From the NCBI GenBank assembly GCA_037178975.1, contig JASJZH010000003.1, forward strand, positions 4,092,001-4,156,000: 64,000 nucleotides of DNA, given 5' to 3'. Of this stretch, positions 45,580-56,011 are shown in pieces. The notes beneath the pieces were generated by a model that saw nothing but the letters and a program-made list of their open reading frames with translations, did no database searches and was not told the origin of the DNA. The translations under genes were made by a program, and so were the position numbers. Positions within the stretch are counted from its first letter, which is position 1; every line of letters starts with the position of its first letter. The stretch comes from Oscheius tipulae. Lineage: Eukaryota > Nematoda > Chromadorea > Rhabditida > Rhabditidae.

Positions 45580-47864
45580 GCCGCGACGAGTGATGAAGCT
45601 ACCGTTTGATCTTGCTTTATACAGATTCGGAACACTATAACGACCCTGATTATACAAGAAGAACAATAGGGCGAAGTTGAGTGAGGTTTGCTGAAAAAAA
45701 CGTGGTTTAGGAACTGAATGCCACACAAAAGGAATGTTTATCTTCTGCCCACGATTTCGTTCGGCCATGGAAGAACGGCGCTCACTTTGCAGAAGGATTA
45801 CTGTAGCTTCTGGTAAGAAACCAAAGCGTTTATCCTCCGCTGTTTTCTCAACAACTCGAGGCTCGCTGTCAATCTAGTCTCTGGCAGTCTATTGGTCAGT
45901 CACAGTTTATTTCAGTCTATTTCCAAACATTTGTCTATGCTAAGTACACTCTACTCCATTGAGACACATCTGTATCATCAGCAGCCTTATTCGATAGCTT
46001 CTTCTGCGATATTCAATTTACAGGGATTCGTTCAGAACACCCAACAGGAGAAAGCTGTATCAAAGGAGAGACTGCTATAGCCTCTAAACCTACGTTTATG
46101 GCTATCTCTCTGTTTAAGCTGGCTTGGATTCCCTTCTTCCCATTTAGGATAGAAAACTATTGGCAAGAAGTCTTTAATTAATTCAAATGAAAAGAAATTT
46201 AATTTCCAATAAGCAACAGTCAAGTTCTTCGTATCCAGACCTGCAAGTAGTCTCAAATGCTGAAAATTTTCTGTGGAGTTTCAAAGGACAAAACTTACTG
46301 TAAACATTGTTGCAGACAGCTACATATCCCATTGTGGTTTCTTTGTTTAGGAGCGGATGCCATTGGATTGGTTAGTGAGCAGAGGGCAAAGTAAGTGACC
46401 TGAAAACAATTGCCTAGTATTAGAGGAGACACCTCGGCGACAACTGTTTATCAAACAAAAGTCTCGCGACTAGTCTTCATTCTCTGTTTTTTTTTTCCGT
46501 TGTCACAGCTGCGTATGGGACAATGCGAGCGGATACGAACACTTCGTTGAAGGTACGCCTCTTTAGCTGCAGCCCGTCGACTTCTCTCACAAAAGTCCTC
46601 GCTGCGAGCACGAGCATTTTGCAATTTTTTGCTCGCGGGTTTGGCTGCATCTCTGATTCGGATAGAATTTGTCATTTGACTACATTCGGAAAGGGAAAAA
46701 AGTTTCGGCTGAGTGTGGAATGTGCCTCAAAGGATTGGGCTTTATCAACAGTAAATTGGGTTAGACAGAATACAGCTAATCAAAAGCGAAGCTCTTTATC
46801 TAAATGAACAAAAGTCTGTATATATGTATGTCGGAAGCTTTTATTGTCAATTACTTTGTGTGCACGCTAATTGTTGCCATGTCGAGTTAAATCGAATCAG
46901 TTTCGGAGCTAGCGTCTCTAAGAGAACGTTGCTCCAGTCAAGGTAGCTCGGTTGGAACAGCATCTGCGCGTCACGAGCCCCAACAGGGCACCAGCCACAC
47001 TTGTTTGCCAAAGAACAAGTGAACAGTTGCTCCTGGCGTAGCGACCCAGTCCTCTTTGAAATTGTAACTCTTCTAACTCGTCTTGTCAATTCTAATTTAG
47101 AATAATACTTGACAGAAAAGCTCCACACACATTTGGCAAGTGTTTTCCCAGATTAGAGTCAACGTGTGCAACAGACGCCGTTTGCTCGCTTGTGCTGTTC
47201 GTAGCTAACAAATTCAGGTCAGGTATTTCGACTTTCTCCAAAAGTTGAGCTACTATCGCAATATCTACCTGGTTCTCTTGCATTCAAGCTTCAAAATTCT
47301 TTCGGACTTCTTTTGGTTACCTTTCTCTCTCACCTCGACTAGGAACTGTGGTAGTCCCGAGTAACAGAGATTTTAAAACACCAGTCTTTAGCTTGAGGGT
47401 CGCATCGAGCTGCGGCTATGTTCTTTTCGAAGAAGAAGAGAGTACAAAATGCCTGTCAAAGATTGCAATAAGACAAAAATGCTGAGAAGATTTTGTAAAC
47501 GGATCATGCCCGATTTTTTTTTTTCAGAATTTCGACAATGGTTGACATAGTGTGGCCTGACTTGTCGACCTGACAGGGCCACAGTATTTCAACTTGACCT
47601 GTCATGACAGGTTAAACTTCTGAAAAGGGGCATGACCCATCTCCCAAGTCACAATTTGAGCTCGTGTGACCAACGCTCATATCTTGACATTTTACCTCTG
47701 TGGGCCTTCGTTCTGGTTCTCTTCGCATCCGCACTTTATGTAACTGTAACTCAGTTTGTTCTTGTGTTTGAAATCTGTTTGATGTGAAAATAATTTATTT
47801 GGCTGGTCAGGCCGCTGCTCGAAACGTCTATCCTACAATATTCTACAACTAAAAGAAATACTGG
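45580..47864. other. Gene-poor stretch between ShKT genes A and B
   Basis: About 2.3 kb without a supported gene. ORFs of 60-94 codons overlap on both strands and show no domain. At 47111-47170 there is a fragment about 60 bp long that recurs, diverged, at 51488-51545. A 16-bp perfect palindrome lies at 47597-47612. The left 50 bp contain the gene A promoter. Confidence 0.45.
45615..45621 (-). promoter_or_regulatory. TATA box of ShKT gene A
   Basis: TATAAAG on the minus strand, 36 bp upstream of the ATG at 45579. Confidence 0.55.
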
Positions 47865-48715
47865 TTATTTCCCAGTACAGAGTCCACAGCTGGTTCCGCA
47901 GTAGGACATCTTCTGAGCAGTCGAGTAGAAGGTGCTAGTACAGAACCCATTCCTGACCCAGTTGGCACAATTGACATTGTTGTTTCCACAAGCTGTGCTC
48001 CCAGAAGACGTTGTAGCCGAGGAGCTGGTCGTGGAAGACGACGAGCAGAGACCACAGGTTCTCTGACAGTAGGTAGCCACGAATGACTCAAGGCCTCTGG
48101 TTACACAGACGGTCGGCTGTGTGGAACAGTCGGGAGCAGCATCGATACATCCTCCGAGAAGACAGAATCCACAAGTGTTGGGACAGTCCGAGGCAATGAT
48201 CGAACGCCAGTTGGGATCCCTACACATGGTGCGAGTCACAGTGCCACAGTTAATGCGAGGATCTAAAGGGTATTCTTGCTGATTGTTTAAGAGTCAGTAT
48301 ACAGGGAGCATTGGCGCAAGTGTAGGCCAATGTCTGACAGCAGAAACCGCATTGAAGAGGGCAAGTAGCAACAGCCATGTCCTTAACATCTTGACTGATC
48401 GGGTCGGTGACAGTTCCACTCGTGGTCTAAACAATTTGTCTCCTTTTTTTCCAATAGAGTACTTACGAAGCACTGCCCCGGTCTGTCATCAGTACCTCCA
48501 GCAGAAGGAAGAGCTGTTCCTACGGGATAAGTGATAGCACAGGCGGCTGGGGAGTAGACGTTTTCACAACCCACGGCGCTCGGAGTGTACTGAACTCTTC
48601 AGTCACAGTTTAACGATTAACCTACAGCTCCAGCCATACTGCAATTTGTGTCGGTCTGAGTGAAGCCAGCTTCGAAGGATGGAAGGACGAAGAGCAGAGA
48701 GAAGAGGACGAACAT
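47865..48715 (-). CDS. Secreted ShKT-array protein B
   Basis: Signal peptide MFVLFSLLFVLPSFEAG, then the same N-domain as gene A (TDTNCSMAGAV, VGCENVYSPAACAITYP, CPLQCGFCC) and ShKT modules INCGTVTRTMCRDPNW, CIDAAPDCSTQPTVC and NCANWVRNGFCTSTFYS, ending CGTSCGLCTGK. About 250 aa. Here the last two ShKT modules are joined in one exon by a Ser/Thr/Ala-rich linker with no intron, as in gene C, whereas the middle is nearly identical to gene A. The gene therefore looks like a mosaic of A-type and C-type sequence. A TATA box precedes it. Confidence 0.85.
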
Positions 48716-48750
48716 GTTTTGGATTATATTGTCCGAAGAACGACTCCCTT

Positions 48751-48756
48751 TTTATA
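48751..48756 (-). promoter_or_regulatory. TATA box of ShKT gene B
   Basis: Minus-strand CGACTATAAAAAGG, 36 bp upstream of the ATG at 48715. It shares the GACTATAAAA core with gene C. Confidence 0.55.
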
Positions 48757-49101
48757 GTCGATATTACACATTGTCTCACGAGCCTTGTCAAACAAAAAAA
48801 ATAATAGAGGACAAAGAAACAACGGTTGTGCTCATGTTCGGACAGATATTCGTTGTAGTAGACAAACAGAGCGGGGTACATCGAATACTCGGATACACAT
48901 TCTAGTCTGCGATTCAGGCGTATATATCCTTCATCTAGATTTAGTTTCACAGAATAAGTTAACAAGATAAATTCTGTCGGACATGTCTATCCTGACCTCA
49001 ATACCATTTGAGCTTTATGTAGGACAAACAACTTTTTTTTAAAACTCCTCAGGATATCTGGACAAGAGTAAGTCTGTTGTTAAACATTGTTTTTCATCGC
49101 G

Positions 49102-50077
49102 GTAACATCCTTGTTCGTTTAAAAAAAAAGAACTATTCGAGAAATATATTTATTGTTTGGTTGGTCAGACCACAGAATAGCTTCTACCTAATAAGTTAAT
49201 GTTGTGCCTCGAGGTTTTTCAGTTATTTCCCAGTACAGAGTCCACAGCTGGTTCCGCAGTAGGACATCTTCTGAGCAGTCGAGTAGAAAGTGCTAGTACA
49301 GAACCCATTTCTGACCCAGTTGGCACAGTTAACATTGTTGTTTCCACAGGTAGTCGCGGTGGCGGAAGATCCCGTGGTTGTAGCAGCTGTTGTAGAGGAG
49401 GAACACAGTCCACAGGTTCTTCTGCAGTTGACATTGGCGAAAGTAGGGATGGTATAGCAGATGGTCGGTTGTTGAGCACAGTCAGGAGCAGCATCGATGC
49501 ATCCTCCGAGAGTACAGAATCCACACATGTTGGGACAATCAGAGGCAATGGTCTCGCGCCAAAGAGGACTGAGACACATCGAGTTGGTGATCGAATTGCA
49601 GTTGATACGGGGAACTGAATGTTATCAAGTCCTTACAAATCCAAGACTCACTGGGAGCATTGGTACAACTGTACTCATCTGTCAGACAACAGTAGCCACA
49701 GTATTGAGGACAATCCTCTGTGGCTCTCGTCTGAACGTCAGTACTGAAAGTGTCAGTCGGGGCCTAGAAAGAGTTTCTTTCACATCGAGCAAAATAAATA
49801 CCTGAAAGCAGTTGGCAGATCTTGTGGACGGATCAGCATTGGCAACCACAGCCGCATTGGCACCGGCTCCGTACATTCCCATGCAGACCTCATTCGAATA
49901 CCTGTTCTGACAGATGGTGGCTGTGGGAGTTAGGGCCAAAGCACTGGTGGTCGTTGACTGATTCATACTTGTTCAGATTGAATGAGTCAACCTACATAAG
50001 CAGAGCAGTTAGCATCGGTGAGACCACCAGAGACTGAGCCAACGATGGACAGGTAGAAGAATATATGGATCATGCTG
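49102..50077. repeat. Direct duplication, copy 1 (contains ShKT gene C)
   Basis: About 980 bp repeated in the same orientation at 59486-60462. Every reading frame in the two copies gives the same peptide, and the only difference seen is one extra A in a poly(A) run (9 against 10) near the left edge. Identity starts at GTAACATCC and stops within a few bases of the gene's start codon, so promoters are outside. Confidence 0.9.
49223..50073 (-). CDS. Secreted ShKT-array protein C
   Basis: Signal peptide MIHIFFYLSIVGSVSGG, then TDANCSAYV, an N-domain with ICQNRYSNEVCMGMYGAGAN and CPQYCGYCC, then ShKT modules INCNSITNSMCLSPLW to CPNMCGFC, GGCIDAAPDCAQQPTIC to CRRTCGLC, a Thr/Ala linker, and NCANWVRNGFCTSTFYS to CGTSCGLCTGK. 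About 250 aa in five exons. The pattern GGCIDAAPDC is shared by the whole array. The complete gene body exists a second time at 59608-60458. A TATA box lies upstream. Confidence 0.87.
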
Positions 50078-50109
50078 ATGAGTATGTTCGAAATTGGGAA
50101 TGCTCAGGT

Positions 50110-50115
50110 TTTATA
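50110..50115 (-). promoter_or_regulatory. TATA box of ShKT gene C
   Basis: Minus-strand CGACTATAAAACC, 37 bp upstream of the ATG at 50073. The upstream sequence differs from that of the duplicate gene. Confidence 0.55.
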
Positions 50116-50496
50116 GTCGAGAAAACAATACACGAACATGTGTTCGGCAAACAGTTTTTTTGGATGCTGTAATGAGCTCAATGTGTGTTCTGCCGCAACA
50201 AAAAAGGACAATGTACGATATGGTGGCGAAAGGAACGCTTAGTGAAGAAGTGTTCTCTTTGCTCAGCTACACATTTCATCTACCAACTCTAGCCTTTCCG
50301 TGTTCTTGTTAAAACCCGACTTTCATGGATTGTGCCTAGAATTTTGCTTGATAGGGATGCTTATCGACGTCGTCCAAGTTCGGGGTCAGAACGTTTGCTT
50401 CGATATAGCATATAGAATACTAACAAGTGGACAAGTACGAGCCAGTTGACTACCTCATTTTGCCATGAAAACGGGGTAGTAAAGAAAAACCCGCTG

Positions 50497-50700
50497 CCGA
50501 CGGCAGCTTCGCAGCCCGTTTAGTCTTGGTTTTAAATTAATAACAGGCGGTTTCGCCGCTTCCCTAGTTTCCTCCGCAGCTGGCTTTTCCCCTCGTTTCT
50601 TGACATGAAATGACTTGTCAGCGTTTTTGGGTATTAGTATTGACAAACAATTGTGCGAAGACCAGGACAGACAGATGGACACCACTGCGCTTTAGTAAAG
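50497..50700 (-). repeat. Dispersed repeat, copy 2
   Basis: Read on the minus strand it has the same ordered landmarks as 29280-29480: ACTAAAGCGCAGTGGTGTCC, GACAAGTCATTTCATGTCAAG, GAAGCGGCGAAACCGCCTGTT and GGCTGCGAAGCTGCCGTCGG. It is clearly diverged from copy 1. Confidence 0.6.
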
Positions 50701-50999
50701 GAAGAAGACACTATCCATTGCTCCAATAAACAAGTTCTGATTGTTAACAGAGACATCCACAAAGTGTTACTGACTTATTAGACGGTTTTGTACGTCTCAA
50801 TAGCAGGTTTGTCTTCAGTTTTCCAATAGAGAACTCTTTCCCCTTCTTTTCGATAACCTTTAGGAATATTGTTTAGCACCGATCTACACTCGTGCCAAGG
50901 TAGTGTTCTTTTCAAGTTCTTTTCGCTTGTTGACCCGAAAACAGAACCAAAACACGAAACTAAGAAGGGATTGCTTTAACAGTATTTTTTCGAGGAATC

Positions 51000-51284
51000 C
51001 GGCTATAACTTCCGATTTCCAGAATCGACCGCTTCTGCGGTTTTAGTTGCTCCGACAGTTGACTCGTCCCCTTGTCTATTGACATAAAAAGAATTGAGCG
51101 TTTTTGGGTATTAGTTTTGAGAGCAGCCGTCTCCGACGGCTTCGCTGTTTTTTTACCTTCAAACTTCTGGACAAGATAATTGGCTCGCTTTTGATTTGTG
51201 CCTTCGGAAAAAAAAGCAAGTAAACAGGAACTATCACGCTTTAGATAATAGAGATGCAACCAGCAGACTACGATGTCTTTGCCG
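51000..51284. repeat. Scrambled pieces of the dispersed repeat
   Basis: Short blocks typical of the family recur out of order: an AGCCGTCTCCGACGGCTTCGC palindromic block near 51124, the sequence GTTTTTGGGTATTAGT seen also in copy 2, and AAGCGGTCGATTC. There is no gene. This looks like a graveyard of nested insertions. Confidence 0.4.
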
Positions 51285-51337
51285 TCATTGGCGAAAGTGG
51301 GGATAGTATAGCAGATCGGTTGTTGCTGCTTCTCCAA
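51285..51337 (-). pseudogene. Fragment of a ShKT-array gene
   Basis: The minus strand encodes QQPICYTIPTFAN, matching AQQPTICYTIPTFANV of gene C, with one codon missing. The match ends abruptly on both sides and passes into repeat sequence. It is a relic of a lost or broken array member. Confidence 0.7.
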
Positions 51338-51351
51338 TACCCTAAGTTCCC

Positions 51352-51470
51352 AAGTTACCCTAAAAGCTGGTTTGTCAGCTTAATTCTTGACATGCCATAA
51401 CTTGCCCGCTTTTTTCTCGTGGTGACGCCCGGACAGACGGACAGACACCACTGCGCTTCACTAAAAAAAA
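51352..51470 (-). repeat. Dispersed repeat, copy 3 (partial)
   Basis: On the minus strand: GAAGCGCAGTGGTGTC, tandem CCGT, CACCACGAGAAAAAAGCGGG, GGCATGTCAAGAA and CTTGGGAACTT, the left half of copy 1 in the same order. Confidence 0.6.
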
Positions 51471-51677
51471 GATGCCGAGGTCAGAATTGACAAAAAAGTT
51501 CACACACATTTGTCAAGTGTTAACCTAGAATAGAGTTGACACGTACAGTTTTTACACATTGTAAGGTTGGATAGTAGGTGGCAAATCAACATTGGGCGCG
51601 ATTTAGAGCCTTGATTTTGTTATAGTGAATACATTCGAGACTTTAGTTAATAGGAAGCGGCGTAGCCGCTATGTCTA

Positions 51678-53077
51678 TACTCATGTGCAAAAGTTTGGCA
51701 ACCCCCCACTTTTTTGCAGTAAAAGGGTCAAGAAGCATTTTAGACGTCTGGCACCATTTCCAAACGATTTCTCATGCCTCAAAACCCCTAGAAAATTTTT
51801 TTGACTCTTATCCGAGTCTACTGGGGATTAGGGGGATCAATTTTCAAAAAATTAGCATGTGAAAAAGTTTGGCAACCCCAGAGAACTTCATCAGAAACGA
51901 AGCCATTTGAGTGTAAAACGTGTAAAACCTTAAGTAAAAATGTTAAAACGTTTCGAAGCGAACGTTTTTACTCTTCTTCGTCATCATGCCGTCGGCTTGT
52001 CGACTTTCTTTTGAAGAACAAGCCTCCATTCGTGCCCTGAAGGTTGCTGGACAATCGAACATCCAGATTGCGAAGCAGTTAGGAAAACACAAGAGCTGTA
52101 TTGGACGTTTCTTGAGCAATCCGAACTACGGAAACAAGCCGGTTCCAGGACGCCCCAAGAAAATCGGAGATCGGGCTCGTCGCCAGATTGGTCGCCTAGC
52201 TTCGAACTCCTCGATCAGCTCCAATCAGATCAAAGCTGATCTACGTCTGGATGTTCACAGGACGACCGTCCTCCGAGCTGTCCATTCTGTGCCGTACATC
52301 GACCGGGAACTGAAAGTGCTTACTCCTAACCTCAATGCACAGTACAAGGTGAACCGCGTGGCTTTTGCTCGGAATAACATGGTCACGCAATGGCACAAGG
52401 TTAGTCACTAAGATTTTCTGTTAGTTTTTGCAGGTTGTGTTCTCGGACGAGAAGAGATGGACTCTGGACGGTCCTGACGGAAACCGTGGCTACTGGAGTT
52501 GCCGAAACGCTCGTTCGGAGGTGGTGGCGTCATGATTTGGACAGCGTTCCACAGTGGTGGAGTCCTGGATCTTCACTTCGTTACGGGTCGACTGAATGGT
52601 CCAAATTATCAGCAGATTCTGGCTCAACACCTTCTTCCATTCTTGAATACGCCCCAGGGGAATGGATACGCATTCGTTCAAGACAATGCTCCGTGTCACG
52701 TGAGCAATGGAACAAAGCAGTGGATGGCTGCTAATGGTATCAATACGATCGACTGGCCGGCTTGCTCTCCCGATTGCAATCCAATCGAGAATCTCTTTGG
52801 AGTTTTGACTCAAAAGATCTACAAGGATAACCGAAAGTTCACCAGCCTTGCCGAGCTTCGTCAGGAGATCCAACGCGCCTGGAACAGTATCCCGCCACTA
52901 ATTCTTTTGAACCTGGTCAACAGCATGCCTGATCGGATTTTCGAAGTCATCCAAAAGGACGGGGATTTCATCGGCTGATCTATTACAGTTCCTTGTTGTT
53001 GAATAATAAATTATAGTTGCTTCGGTTGCCTTTTTGAACAACTTTCTCTGGGGTTGCCAAACTTTTGCACATGAGTA
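51678..53077 (+). mobile_element. Tc1-type DNA transposon, about 1.4 kb
   Basis: Terminal inverted repeats of about 27 bp, TACTCATGTGCAAAAGTTTG then GCAACCCC, lie at both ends and are flanked by TA (51676-51677, 53078-53079). A third copy of the core (ATGTGAAAAAGTTTGGCAAC) lies inside the left end at about 51857-51876, in direct orientation. This resembles the extra transposase-binding site of IR/DR-type elements such as Tc3. One transposase gene lies between. The flanks GAAGCGGCGTAGCCGC and GTCGGAGACGGCTGG show that the element inserted into a copy of the dispersed repeat. Confidence 0.88.
51986..52978 (+). pseudogene. Tc1-family DD34E transposase, frameshifted
   Basis: N-terminal paired-like helix-turn-helix region (MPSACRLSFEEQ, then IAKQLGKHKSCIGRFL), a GRPKK hook, and a second DNA-binding helix set (VHRTTVLRAVHS). 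A 34-bp intron (52400-52433) is followed by the catalytic core: first Asp in VVFSDEKRW, second Asp in FVQDNAPCH, and Glu in PDCNPIENLFG, with 34 residues between the last two. Between GYW and PKRSFGGGGVM (near 52495) the two halves are in different frames, so the copy is broken unless there is sequence error or frameshifting. It ends at 52978. Confidence 0.88.
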
Positions 53078-53139
53078 TATAGGCCAATAAACGACGGACG
53101 TCGTCGGAGACGGCTGGTAAAAGAAATGTAAGCAGATAC

Positions 53140-53215
53140 ACCGCTTCTCTCCACTGGACGCTTTGATACATGAGGTTGGTAATCGAGGCGCAGTTGATTC
53201 AGTTGACTGAAGTCA
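53140..53215 (-). pseudogene. Second fragment of a ShKT-array gene
   Basis: About 75 bp are similar to 53712-53790 of gene E, including CTTCTCTCCACT and GGTTGGTAATCGAGGCGCAG, with several substitutions. It is bracketed by diverged direct repeats (GAAATGTAAGCAGATACACC and GAAATGCAAGCATTAGATAC). It represents part of one ShKT exon only. Confidence 0.65.
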
Positions 53216-53351
53216 ACGAAATTTGAAAGAAATGCAAGCATTAGATACACCCGCAATTTTTATTTTCTTTGGCTGGTCAGGCCAAATCAGTTGGATGCTC
53301 GTCCATAATCTACACACTACGGGTGCTGGTCTTGACTTGAGATTTGTCTTG

Positions 53352-54258
53352 TTATTTTCCAGTGCAGAGGCCGCAACTCGTTCCGCAATAAGATCTCTTC
53401 TGAGCAGCTGTGTAGAAGGCACTAGCGCAGAACCCATTTCTGACCCAATTGGCACAGCTGAACGTATTATTAACTTGTGATGTCGTCGCTAACTTACTTA
53501 ACGTTGGTGTTACCACAAATCGATGAAGACGCGGTGGTTGTAGCAACTGCGGTGGAAGCGGTGCACTGTCCACAGGTTCTTCTGCAGTTGACACTGGCGA
53601 AAGTGGGGATGGTATAGCAGATTGTGGGCTGAGTAGAACAGTCAGGAGCAGCGTCGATGCAGCCTCCGAGAGTACAAAATCCACACGCGCTGGGGCAATC
53701 CTGAGCAATCACTTCTCTCCACTCGGGGCTTTGACACATGGCGTTGGTAATCGAGGCGCAGTTGATTCTGGGAACTGAAATCGACAAAGTTTAATGCGAT
53801 ACACTGCTGACTGTTCCAAATCTTAAAGAACAGAACTCACTTGGAGCATTGGCGCAACTATACTCTTGGGTGAGACAACAATAACCACAATATTTGGGAC
53901 AATCGCGAACCGCATTGTTCTTGACGTCCTGGCTGAAGGTGTCAGTGGGTGCCTGTTGAACAGTCAGTTAGAAATAAAACTTCTATACTTGAAAGCAGTT
54001 GGCAGATCTTGTCGAAGGTTCAGCTCCGGCAGCCACAGCTGCATTGGCTCCGGCACCGTACATTCCTTGGCATGTAGCAAGACTGTATCTATCGTTGCAG
54101 ACAGTAGCGACTTGAGTCAGGGCCAAAGCACTGGTTGTGGTCGACTGAGAAGATTATACTTATTCGTAAATTAGAGTACTTACGTAAGTGGAACAGTTGG
54201 CATCGGTCAGACCAGCAGATGAAGACCCAGCGAGGGCCAAGAGGGCCAGGACGAGCAT
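53352..54258 (-). CDS. Secreted ShKT-array protein E
   Basis: Signal peptide MLVLALLALAGSSSAG, then TDANCSTY, N-domain VCNDRYSLATCQGMYGAGAN and CPKYCGYCC, ShKT modules INCASITNAMCQSPEW to CPSACGFC, GGCIDAAPDCSTQPTIC to CRRTCGQC, a Thr/Ala linker ending in CGNTNVK, an intron, and SCANWVRNGFCASAFYT to CGTSCGLCTGK. About 250 aa. It keeps the intron before the last ShKT module, as genes A and D do, which B and C have lost. A TATA box lies upstream. Confidence 0.85.
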
Positions 54259-54290
54259 GATTGAGTGATGATTATTTCCAGAAAATCTCT

Positions 54291-54296
54291 TTTATA
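54291..54296 (-). promoter_or_regulatory. TATA box of ShKT gene E
   Basis: Minus-strand TTGCTATAAAAGAG, 33 bp upstream of the ATG at 54258. Confidence 0.55.
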
Positions 54297-54831
54297 GCAA
54301 CATTGAAACAATGGCAGAGCCACGTGAACAAACTTGCTTTTTTCAATCACGCCCACTGGCAAAATTCTTTCGACTAGAAAGGTCAGGGGAGAAGAATCAG
54401 GACGAACCAGAAAATGCAGTTGGTGACGAGATGTGTGAATAGAAAGCTCTCTTCAGTTTATCAAACGCTTCCCACAAGTTGAAGACTAGTACGGACTGCA
54501 TCGTTTACTCCTTCTGCCAGAAACATTTACAGACACCATTTCAAAGTTCCGATTTGAATACCCTGCTAAAAGGCGTGTAGGGTTCCTCAGAAATTGTTAT
54601 ATTCCTTGTTCTAAAGATCGTCGTAGCCCAGCAAGTTACAAGCAATGCACTGACTCTTTTTTTAATACGATCTCTCTTCATTCTGCTCAGATTTGCTCGC
54701 ACTTTGCGAACGCCAGGTGTGTTTGCTCGGAAAAGGGAACGCCGTCGACTACAGTTTTCAGAATGGAAAGCTTCATTGTTTCTGGTACATCTAACAACTT
54801 ATTGTGAGAATAAATACGGGTACAAGGTAGT

Positions 54832-55711
54832 CTAACAGAGATTGCAGCTGATTCCACAATACTGTCTCTTCTGAGCAGCCGTGTAGAAGGAGCTGCCACA
54901 AAATCCATTTTTGACCCAGTTGGCACAGCTGAAAGTCATTCCTCGAATGTTATCCAGTATCTCACTTGGCCTGCGTGTTTCCACAAGTTGTCCCAGTAGC
55001 CGAGGTTGTAGAACTGACTGTCGAGTTAGAGCCAGTACATTGACCACAGGTTCTCTTGCAGTTGGTAGCGGCAAATTCGGGAAGAGTAAAGCAGATGGTG
55101 GGCTGAGTAGAACAGTCAGGAGCAGCATCGATGCAACCTCCTAGAGTACAGAACCCGCACTTGTTAGGACAATACTGGGCAATTTGCTCTCTCCAGAGCG
55201 GACTCTGACACATAGCGTTCGTGATTGTGTCGCACGTGATGCGAGGATCTGAATTTGATATGGCGAAGAAGCAAAGCATAAAATACTGGGTGTGTTGGAG
55301 CACTTGTACTCATCGGTCAGACAGCAATAACCACAGTAAGCAGGACAATCGTTGATAGCCCTGTTCTTGAGGTCCTCGTTGAATACATTTTCTGGAGCCT
55401 AAAGATTTCTCTCCTTTTAAAAACATATTTTCATACGGTGAAACAGGTGACGACTCTGTCCTTTGGCTCAGCATTGGCAGCAGTGGTAGCGGTTGCGCCT
55501 TTTCCATACATTCCCATGCAGACATCCAAAGAGAGTTTGTCGTCACAGCTTGTAGCCGCGGGAGTCAAAATCAGCTTACTGGTAACGCTGTCCTATAGAG
55601 AAGTTTTGATTAGAAGTGCTGGAGGCTCACATAAAAAGAACAGTTGGCATCTACTGGAGCAGCTGCAAACGCCGATGAGAAAGAAGACAGAATGAACAGA
55701 AGGGAAAACAT
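54832..55711 (-). CDS. Secreted ShKT-array protein D, left copy
   Basis: Signal peptide MFSLLFILSSFSSAFAA, then PVDANCSFY, N-domain SCDDKLSLDVCMGMYGKGA and CPAYCGYCC, ShKT modules ITCDTITNAMCQSPLW to CPNKCGFC, GGCIDAAPDCSTQPTIC to CKRTCGQC, linker with CGNTQAK, an intron, and SCANWVKNGFCGSSFYT to CGISCNLC with stop at 54832. About 240 aa. It is identical to the gene at 62861-63740 in the other arm. TATATA on the minus strand at 55740-55745 lies about 30 bp upstream of the ATG. Confidence 0.87.
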
Positions 55712-56011
55712 TTCTTATTGAGCGTTCCACCACCACCAATATATAGGTGTCCGTGGACAATGAGTCTTTTTTGTAGGCATTAGGCGTCAAAAGTGCGTTA
55801 GTTTGCGCTTGTTTTTTTTTTGAGAACAATGGATCAGTCAGCGTCTGTCTCTGTCGAGCATTGCCCAGACGGAGTAATTGCTTCTGTTTATAGTTCCACT
55901 CCTTGTTTAAATGAAATGGGAAGCTTGGAAGGTAGTACATACTGAAATTTAGCACTGAATATCGCAAAGAAAACAAAGACAGGGATGTCCTGTGAAGGAA
56001 ACTTTATTAAT

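Noticed and set aside
46290-46440. Possible nol-9-like fragment (FALCSLTNP on the minus strand)
   Set aside because: Resemblance to NAQVVALCSTTEPL of nol-9 is short and frame-broken; not enough to call.
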